Shown piece after piece: positions 31,989-36,795 of a DNA stretch of 36,795 nucleotides; position 1 is the first letter of the stretch, and each line of letters opens with the position of its first letter. Source of the stretch: a virus; IMG/VR virus record IMGVR_UViG_3300046007_002438, positions 1-36,795 of that record. One strand, 5' to 3'. Position numbers and translations under genes: made by a program. The notes beneath the pieces were generated by a model. That model had not been told where the DNA came from. It saw nothing but the letters and a program-made list of their open reading frames with translations, and did no database searches.

Positions 31989-32081
31989 TCAGCGGCGGCG
32001 GGAAGCCCGAATGCGCCCGGACATACTGCGATCACCGGACTTGCGCCATGCTTTAGTTTTACCTTTGGGTCGCTTAGACAT
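31989..32081 (-). CDS. Tiny very basic protein (30 aa)
   Basis: Found by translating the gap. ATG 32081 is preceded by AAAGGTG; the stop is TGA 31989-31991. The product begins MSKRPKGKTKAWRKSGDR and ends RIRASRRR, with 12 of its 30 residues Lys or Arg and no acidic residue except one Asp. Such peptides may bind nucleic acid or ribosomes. It lies between the 32133 gene and the terminator and structured hairpin, so it is transcribed with that gene if real. Confidence 0.5.
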   Translation of the reverse strand: MSKRPKGKTKAWRKSGDRSMSGRIRASRRR

Positions 32082-32103
32082 AATCACACCTTTCTAGAGA
32101 ATA

Positions 32104-32126
32104 GGGGCAAGCACCACGCTCGCCCC
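32104..32126 (-). other. Hairpin between the 32133 gene and the tiny basic gene
   Basis: GGGGCAAGC (32104-32112) and GCTCGCCCC (32118-32126) form a 9-bp stem (one G-U on the minus RNA) with a 5-nt loop. There is no T-tract after it on the minus strand, so it is not a standard terminator; it could slow decay or set the ratio of the two genes. Confidence 0.45.
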
Positions 32127-32132
32127 AAGGGT

Positions 32133-32831
32133 TTACTTACTTAAAGACTCCCACGCATCAATCGTGGACTTCAACAGAACCACATAATCGCCGATCAACT
32201 TCGGGTCATTTTTGCCCTTGAGATACTCCATGACCTTTTTATGCTGATCGTTCGCGGCATTGATCAACGGCTTCATCTGCGCGTCAATCGCGTCCTTCTC
32301 AACAACCGCGACAATCTTCTGAACTTTCTCAAGGGCTTTGGCGTGAGCCACACCGTCAGGTGTGCCAAGACCGTACGCCGCGAGAACCTCAGTCTGCAAT
32401 TCAACCGCCGAACGACCCTGAGCCTGAGCAAGCGCCTTATCCTTTTCAGCCGCGCGTCTCTGCGCTTTTTCGACAGAATCGGACTTTGCCGACTTGGGCT
32501 TAGTCAGACCGTGAAACTCCCGCAAGAACTTAGAGACATCCTGCCAACGATCATTAGCCGCGCCGTCAGGATCAAGAGCGCCATTATCCCGCGCCCGAAC
32601 CGATGCAACGGCCTCCCATTTCTTGCGAACAACCTCCCAAGAATCAAAATTGAGAACGCCGTCAGACTTGACCGCACCGAACACCGACGCGATTGAATCG
32701 CAGGACTTGCGGAAATCAAACGCCGAATCCATCGCCATCTCAGCCGCAACCGCAACGCGCTCGGACAACTCAGCAGACAGAACAAACACCGACGCGACAG
32801 CGTCAGCCACAACAGAAGGAACATTAGACAT
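32133..32831 (-). CDS. Ala-rich helical protein of unknown function, first gene of the leftward arm (232 aa)
   Basis: Start set at ATG 32831 (MSNVPSVV...); an ATG 15 nt upstream is also possible and neither has a strong ribosome-binding site. The protein is almost all helix: Ala/Val-rich N-terminus (VADAVASVFVLSAELSERV), a charged centre (KSAKSDSVEKAQRRAAEKDK) and a C-terminal helix (LLKSTIDAWESLSK). Codon choice favours G/C at third positions (many GCG, GCC and CGC codons) more than the rest of the arm, possibly a recent acquisition. An early host-takeover or DNA-binding role is a guess from position only. Confidence 0.65.
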   Translation of the reverse strand: MSNVPSVVADAVASVFVLSAELSERVAVAAEMAMDSAFDFRKSCDSIASVFGAVKSDGVLNFDSWEVVRKKWEAVASVRARDNGALDPDGAANDRWQDVSKFLREFHGLTKPKSAKSDSVEKAQRRAAEKDKALAQAQGRSAVELQTEVLAAYGLGTPDGVAHAKALEKVQKIVAVVEKDAIDAQMKPLINAANDQHKKVMEYLKGKNDPKLIGDYVVLLKSTIDAWESLSK

Positions 32832-32854
32832 AATCAATCCAATCATAAAGAACC

Positions 32855-32883
32855 GGACAAAACCGCGTCACACGGGAATGTCC
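32855..32883 (+). repeat. Dispersed palindromic element, copy 6 (inverted, upstream of the first minus-strand gene)
   Basis: Reads GGACAAAACCG, seven bases, then CACGGGAATGTCC on the plus strand, the opposite orientation to copies 2-5. It lies 24 bp upstream of the 32831 start, between that gene and a possible extended -10 promoter. No translated gene reads it in the DKT frame with a start codon, so it is probably non-coding here. Confidence 0.8.
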
Positions 32884-32926
32884 GCAATGGTCGCGCTGAT
32901 CAATCGCCCCGCATCACCATGTACAC

Positions 32927-32935
32927 ATAATACCA
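32927..32935 (-). promoter_or_regulatory. Possible extended -10 promoter for the 32831 gene
   Basis: Minus strand TGGTATTAT (32927-32935) matches the extended -10 form TGnTATAAT with one change. No good -35 lies 17 bp upstream. Transcription would pass through repeat copy 6 in the 5' leader. Confidence 0.4.
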
Positions 32936-32970
32936 CAATCAGCGACAATGTGTTATTTTTTCGTGAGGAT

Positions 32971-33002
32971 CCACGCCGAGCGCGAAGAACCACGCCGAGC
33001 GC
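32971..33002. repeat. Two tandem copies of CCACGCCGAGCGC
   Basis: Exact 13-bp copies at 32971-32983 and 32990-33002 with a 19-bp period, about two helical turns. The setting in the divergent region suggests paired protein-binding sites. Confidence 0.7.
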
Positions 33003-33263
33003 AGACACGCCATGCGCAAGAATCAAACGCCAAAAAATAAAATCGAATCGACTACCGTCAACTCAATATCTCTACGATAGTTTTAGTAACCCTACCGGCA
33101 ACTCAATCCTCCTACGTCTACCCCTACTACTCCGGTACCCCCATAAACATACTCGTACGTACAGTCTTACTACATACACAGTGTTTTGCACTGTCAATAC
33201 CGCGTCCACAGAATGACCCTTAGTCACTGCGCGCAGCGTCTACCCCCACCCCCTAGGTAAATT

Positions 33264-33347
33264 TTGCCGCTAAGTTAGTTTTTGTATATACAGAAACACC
33301 CCCCGTACTTTTCCTAATGGGTCCCATACCCCCCGGGGGTATATAAT
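33264..33347 (+). promoter_or_regulatory. Candidate late promoter region for the terminase operon
   Basis: Two weak possibilities: TTGCCG (33264-33269), 17-bp spacer, TATACA (33287-33292); and a perfect TATAAT (33342-33347) without a good -35 but overlapping the end of a C6G5 palindrome (33326-33342). The second would start near 33354, leaving a ~100-nt leader with the hairpin at 33377-33398. Overlap of palindrome and -10 is what a repressor or activator-controlled late promoter would look like. Inference only. Confidence 0.38.
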
Positions 33348-33376
33348 TTTTTCGTGGGGGCGCCTCTTTTTGACGA

Positions 33377-33398
33377 TGGGGGTTATCCAAGTCCCCCA
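33377..33398 (+). terminator. Terminator-like leader hairpin before the small terminase gene
   Basis: TGGGGG (33377-33382) pairs with CCCCCA (33393-33398) across a 10-nt loop and is followed by CACCTTTATTTTTT. It lies between the candidate TATAAT promoter and the ATG at 33456, so it could be an attenuator that a late antiterminator overcomes. Confidence 0.4.
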
Positions 33399-33455
33399 CA
33401 CCTTTATTTTTTATGTGTTACATTTCGCATATCGAAGCCCCAAACTGCTTCTTAC

Positions 33456-34076
33456 ATGCCAACAATTAAAATTGTTCCGGATAACGCCAAACCGTTGCCG
33501 GATACACAAACTGACGACGCACCCCAAACAGTGCGCGAAGCGGTAGAGGTTTCCTCTACGACAGCCATGGTTCTTCAGGAACTAGGGATGGGCTTTGATA
33601 TGACCGCTGAGGACGAAAAGGCGGCAAATAAACTATTTGAGGATCTCAGAAAGAACCCAAATTCAAAGCATCTCCCTGCAGAACTTAATAGCCCCGAGGT
33701 GGCGGCTAGGGTCGGTGGCATGCTTAAAGCCTATGATCACCAAGTGGTTGCAGATGCAGTCCAGTTACGGACAGTAATTACGAACAAACTAATCCTTTTG
33801 GCGGACTGTGGGGATACCAAGTACGAACTTAAGGCCCTAGAACTGCTGGGCAAGATCCAAGATGTGGGTCTCTTTTCAGAGAAATCCGAGGTTACAGTTA
33901 TCCACAAGACTAGCGAGGATCTGGAAGAGGCCATTCGTAGCAAGGTTCGCCGCCTAATTCACAGCAATACGATAGACGTAGAGCCGCTAGTGGATGACCT
34001 AGAAGCCGAACTGGGTGTGAAAGAAATAGAAGCGCCCAAGGAAGAGGACGAGGATGCAAGCCCCAACCCTGTCTGA
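33456..34076 (+). CDS. Probable small terminase subunit (206 aa)
   Basis: Start set at the ATG of MPTIKIVPD; the frame upstream from a GTG at 33354 has low-complexity, non-conserved-looking translation. No strong ribosome-binding site is seen. The N-terminus is Pro/Thr-rich, the middle (about 60-150) is helical with ADCGDTKYELKALELLGKIQ, a pattern of small-terminase-like helical domains, and the C-terminus is very acidic. It overlaps the large terminase gene by 23 bp. The assignment rests mainly on position and composition. Confidence 0.7.
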   Translation: MPTIKIVPDNAKPLPDTQTDDAPQTVREAVEVSSTTAMVLQELGMGFDMTAEDEKAANKLFEDLRKNPNSKHLPAELNSPEVAARVGGMLKAYDHQVVADAVQLRTVITNKLILLADCGDTKYELKALELLGKIQDVGLFSEKSEVTVIHKTSEDLEEAIRSKVRRLIHSNTIDVEPLVDDLEAELGVKEIEAPKEEDEDASPNPV

Positions 34077-35577
34077 ACTCAAATCTCTTTTGCAAATTTT
34101 GCCGCAACTCCCAGACGGAGAAAAGCGCAAGGTCTATCAGCAGTTAGAGGCTTACGAGCGTATGCAGGAGCAGGAAAAGGCCCGCAAGAACTTTATGGAG
34201 TTCGTTAGAAAGGTGTGGCCCACATTCATAGCAGGCAGGCACCATGCCAGAATGGCCCGGGCGTTCGAGCGGGTGGCTTGCGGAGAACTAAAGAGGCTCA
34301 TTATTAATATGCCGCCACGGCACACCAAGTCAGAATTCGCCTCCTATCTACTTCCGGCGTGGTTTCTAGGTAATTACCCGCATAAAAAAGTCATTCAGAC
34401 CAGCCACACTGCCGAGTTGGCGGTGGGTTTCGGGCGAAAAGTGAGGAACTTAGTTGATCAAGAGACCTATAGAAGCGTATTTCAAGGAGTTGAGTTACAG
34501 GCGGACTCTAAGGCTGCTGGCAGGTGGGCGACTAACGCTGGCGGAGACTATTTTGCTATCGGTGTTGGGGGTGCTGTTACCGGTAAAGGCGCGGATTTGC
34601 TCATTATTGACGACCCTCACTCGGAACAAGAAGCCGCCTTGGCGGAAATAAACCCAGATATTTACGATAAAACCTACGAGTGGTACACATCAGGCCCACG
34701 GCAGCGTCTCCAGCCGGGTGGATCCATCGTAGTGGTTATGACGCGGTGGAGTAAGAGAGATTTAACGGGGCAAGTGCTCAAGAGTGCCGCCCAAAGGGGT
34801 GGGGATGAGTGGGAAGTCATCGAATTTCCGGCTCTTTTACCGTCTGGGAACCCACTTTGGCCTGAGTTTTGGTCCCTAAAGGAACTTGCCGCACTAAAAG
34901 AAGAACTTCCTAATAGTAAGTGGCAGGCCCAGTACCAGCAAAACCCAGTTTCCGAGGCGTCCGCTATTGTAAAAAGGGAGTGGTGGCAGACTTGGGAGGA
35001 AGAAGACCCCCCGAACTGCGACTTTATCCTCCAAGCGTGGGATACGGCGTTCGAGAAAAGCAATCGAGCCGACTACTCAGCCGTGACGACGTGGGGGGTG
35101 TTTTATCACCCGGACGACAATGGGATAGCCCAGTCAAACATCATCTTGCTCAATGCATTTAGGGAGCGCATGGAGTTCCCAAGGCTCAAAAAGGAGGCCG
35201 TGGAGCAGTTTAAGGAGTGGGACCCGGACTCAATAATTATCGAGAAGAAGGCTTCCGGTGCCCCTCTAATATATGAGATGCGGGCAATGGGCATACCCGT
35301 GCAAGAGTTCACGCCCAGTAAAGGTAACGACAAGATCAGCCGGTTAAATGCTGTGTCAGACCTGTTCGCAAGTGGTAGAGTCTGGGCACCGAACACTCAG
35401 TGGGCTGAGGAGGTCATAGATGAGGTTGCATCTTTCCCGGCGGGCGAGCATGATGACTATGTTGACTCGGTATCCCTTGCGTTGATGAGGTTCCGCAAGG
35501 GCGGATATATACGGACTGCGCTGGATGAGCCAGATGAGCAGAAGTACTTCAGGCGCAAGGTAGAGGGATATTACTAA
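34054..35577 (+). CDS. terL: Terminase large subunit: packaging ATPase and nuclease (507 aa)
   Basis: Motor that packages DNA into the capsid. The ATPase domain has a Walker A variant MPPRHTKS (86-93), Walker B LLIIDD (D186, D187) and motif-III-like MTRWSKRDL (229-237). The nuclease domain has AWDTAF (D330), IIIEKKASG (E397) and EHDDYVDS (D467, D468, D471), the RNase H-like metal-binding pattern. Length is normal for the family. The ATG follows GAGGACGAGG and lies inside the end of the small subunit gene, implying coupled translation. Confidence 0.95.
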   Translation: MQAPTLSELKSLLQILPQLPDGEKRKVYQQLEAYERMQEQEKARKNFMEFVRKVWPTFIAGRHHARMARAFERVACGELKRLIINMPPRHTKSEFASYLLPAWFLGNYPHKKVIQTSHTAELAVGFGRKVRNLVDQETYRSVFQGVELQADSKAAGRWATNAGGDYFAIGVGGAVTGKGADLLIIDDPHSEQEAALAEINPDIYDKTYEWYTSGPRQRLQPGGSIVVVMTRWSKRDLTGQVLKSAAQRGGDEWEVIEFPALLPSGNPLWPEFWSLKELAALKEELPNSKWQAQYQQNPVSEASAIVKREWWQTWEEEDPPNCDFILQAWDTAFEKSNRADYSAVTTWGVFYHPDDNGIAQSNIILLNAFRERMEFPRLKKEAVEQFKEWDPDSIIIEKKASGAPLIYEMRAMGIPVQEFTPSKGNDKISRLNAVSDLFASGRVWAPNTQWAEEVIDEVASFPAGEHDDYVDSVSLALMRFRKGGYIRTALDEPDEQKYFRRKVEGYY

Positions 35578-35586
35578 GGACAGACT

Positions 35587-36795
35587 ATGGCAATTGACAA
35601 ATCGTTGGCGCAAGCGCCGATGGGGATGGACCCAGAATTATTAAATCAGGAACCCGCTATTGAGATAGAGATCGAGGATCCTGAGAAAGTCACCATTGGT
35701 ATGGGTGACATGGAAATTGAGATTGAGCCGAGCGAAGAGTCAGATGATGACTTCAACGCCAACCTTGCCGATGACATAGACGATGGGCAACTAACAGAGA
35801 TAGCCGGAGACTTACTAGGCGACTTTGATGACGATCTCTCCAGCCGCAAGGACTGGATGCAGACTTATGTAGACGGACTAGAACTTCTAGGTCTAAAGAT
35901 TGAAGACCGCACCGAGCCGTGGCCCGGAGCGTGTGGCGTGTACCACCCGATGCTAAGTGAAGCGTTGGTGAAGTTCCAAGCCGAGACCATGATGGAGACG
36001 TTCCCAGCCAAGGGTCCGGTACGCACACAGATTATTGGTAAAGAAACCCCGCAGAAAAAAGAAGCCGCTGTCCGCGTCCAAGATGATATGAACTATCAGT
36101 TGACTGACGTGATGACGGAGTATCGCCCTGAGCATGAGCGCATGTTGTGGGGCTTGGGTCTCTCGGGTAATGCGTTTAAGAAAGTATATTTTGATCCGTC
36201 GCTTAACCGACAGGTCTCTGTATTTGTCCCCGCCGAGGATGTTGTTGTCCCCTATGGCGCATCTGACTTGCAATCGTCATCACGTGTAACTCATGTAATG
36301 CGTAAGACGCCAAATGAGTTGCGCAAACTTATGGTGGCTGGGTTCTACCGTGACGTGGAGTTACCAGACCCACAGGATACGTTCGATGAGGTTGAGAAGA
36401 AGATCGCTGAGAAGATGGGGTTCCGTGCCTCAACGGATGACCGCTACAAGATATTGGAGATGCACGTTGACTTGGACCTTGAAGGCTATGAGGATACCGA
36501 TGAAGACGGCGAGCCGACAGGCATTGCAATACCTTACGTCGTCACTATTGAGAAGCAAACTCAAACAATCTTAGCAATACGACGCAACTGGCACCCAGAA
36601 GATGAGACTAAACAGAAACGCAATCACTTCGTTCATTACGGATACATTCCGGGCTTTGGCTTCTACTGTTTTGGTCTCATTCATCTTATTGGTGCTTTTG
36701 CTAAGTCTGGCACTAGCCTTATTCGCCAATTGGTTGACGCTGGCACTCTTAGTAATTTGCCCGGTGGATTCAAGACCAAAGGTCTTAGAGTTAAC
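35587..36795 (+). CDS. P22-type portal protein, 3' end missing (403 codons present)
   Basis: Open frame from ATG 35587, 9 bp after the large terminase, to the window edge without a stop. The first ~85 residues are acidic (EIEIEDPEKVTIGMGDMEIE). Next come a portal-type core (EPWPGACGVYHPM, then KFQAETMMETFPAKGPVRT) and DDMNYQLTDVMTEYRPEHER. Near the edge are YIPGFGFYCFGLIHLIGAF-type and IRQLVDAGTLSNLPGGFKTK blocks that characterise P22-like portals of many environmental phages. Full length is probably about 600-700 residues. Portal after terminase is the standard gene order. Confidence 0.88.
   Translation, partial: MAIDKSLAQAPMGMDPELLNQEPAIEIEIEDPEKVTIGMGDMEIEIEPSEESDDDFNANLADDIDDGQLTEIAGDLLGDFDDDLSSRKDWMQTYVDGLELLGLKIEDRTEPWPGACGVYHPMLSEALVKFQAETMMETFPAKGPVRTQIIGKETPQKKEAAVRVQDDMNYQLTDVMTEYRPEHERMLWGLGLSGNAFKKVYFDPSLNRQVSVFVPAEDVVVPYGASDLQSSSRVTHVMRKTPNELRKLMVAGFYRDVELPDPQDTFDEVEKKIAEKMGFRASTDDRYKILEMHVDLDLEGYEDTDEDGEPTGIAIPYVVTIEKQTQTILAIRRNWHPEDETKQKRNHFVHYGYIPGFGFYCFGLIHLIGAFAKSGTSLIRQLVDAGTLSNLPGGFKTKGLRVN

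Larger units (their letters stand above)
32884..33455. other. Divergent non-coding region before the terminase genes
   Basis: About 570 bp without a convincing gene: the intact plus-strand frame running through it is antisense to the 32831 gene and looks non-protein-like. It contains a tandem repeat (32971-33002), an inverted repeat ACAGTG/CACTGT (33178-33194), C-tracts (33241-33254, 33297-33304), a C6G5 palindrome (33326-33342), candidate rightward promoter elements and a leader hairpin (33377-33398). It could contain the pac/cos recognition region or late control sites. Confidence 0.6.

Noticed and set aside
32623-33216. 197-residue plus-strand open frame through the divergent region
   Set aside because: Antisense to the 32831 gene for its first third, no ribosome-binding site, Ser/Thr/Arg-rich composition without protein-like pattern, and its continuation crosses repeats and C-tracts.
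33354-33455. Upstream GTG start for the small terminase
   Set aside because: Would encode a Phe/Tyr/Pro-rich leader through the terminator-like hairpin; the ATG at 33456 gives a normal small-terminase-like start.

Overview
The window is part of a tailed double-stranded DNA phage genome, most likely a podovirus-like phage of a Gram-negative, probably aquatic, proteobacterium. The evidence is a terminase pair, a P22-type portal, a very large PLxRFG-type virion protein, a complete phage replication and recombination set, and tightly packed genes with ATGA start/stop overlaps. Host and habitat are inferences from gene style. No ribosomal RNA, tRNA, integrase, CI-type repressor, phage RNA polymerase or CRISPR array was seen. 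Capsid, scaffold and tail-tube genes are absent, and the window begins and ends inside the structural module. The map is therefore probably circularly permuted, with the missing virion genes lying between the right and left ends.

Left arm (17-11624, + strand): five virion genes. They are a beta-rich appendage-like protein, three low-complexity structural or ejection proteins, and a 2265-residue polyvalent protein with an HELIH metallopeptidase-like site and a PLKRFG motif. A hairpin at 11625-11650, whose T-tract is on the minus strand, separates this arm from the convergent replication arm.

Central arm (32831 down to 11730, - strand): about 35 genes that read as at least three transcription units. 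Each has a sigma70-like promoter with a 17-bp spacer: 31474-31502 (perfect consensus), 24723-24751 and 16281-16309. The first unit holds small zinc-binding and membrane proteins and a cassette of a MoxR-type AAA+ ATPase, a VWA/metallopeptidase protein and a DUF3150-like protein. It ends at a palindromic terminator at 24786-24818. The second unit carries a VRR-NUC nuclease, a family A DNA polymerase with Leu at the Phe762-equivalent site, a Cas4/RecB-like nuclease with Fe-S cysteines, a methyltransferase, a glycosyltransferase, a Rap1a/Tai-like secreted protein, an HNH nuclease and an SNF2 helicase. The third unit has a coiled-coil protein, a zinc-containing single-strand-binding-like protein, an XRE-type regulator and a primase-helicase fusion. 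Four small genes too short for usual cut-offs (56, 59, 38 and 30 residues) were found by direct translation of the gaps.

Right arm (33456-36795, + strand): small terminase, large terminase and a truncated portal, preceded by about 570 bp of non-coding DNA rich in C/G tracts. Another gene-poor stretch (31410-31988) holds phased GAACA/TGTTC repeats, mutually exclusive hairpins and a terminator, and is a candidate replication origin or control region.

The most unusual observation is a dispersed imperfect palindrome of about 29 bp with six copies between 24.8 and 32.9 kb. Three copies lie inside genes in one and the same reading frame and encode DKT[V/A]xxGNV. A fourth follows an amber stop directly and in frame. 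One has become a perfect palindrome acting as a terminator, and one lies inverted upstream of the first minus-strand gene. This resembles protein-inserted palindromic elements such as the Rickettsia palindromic elements, but in a phage.
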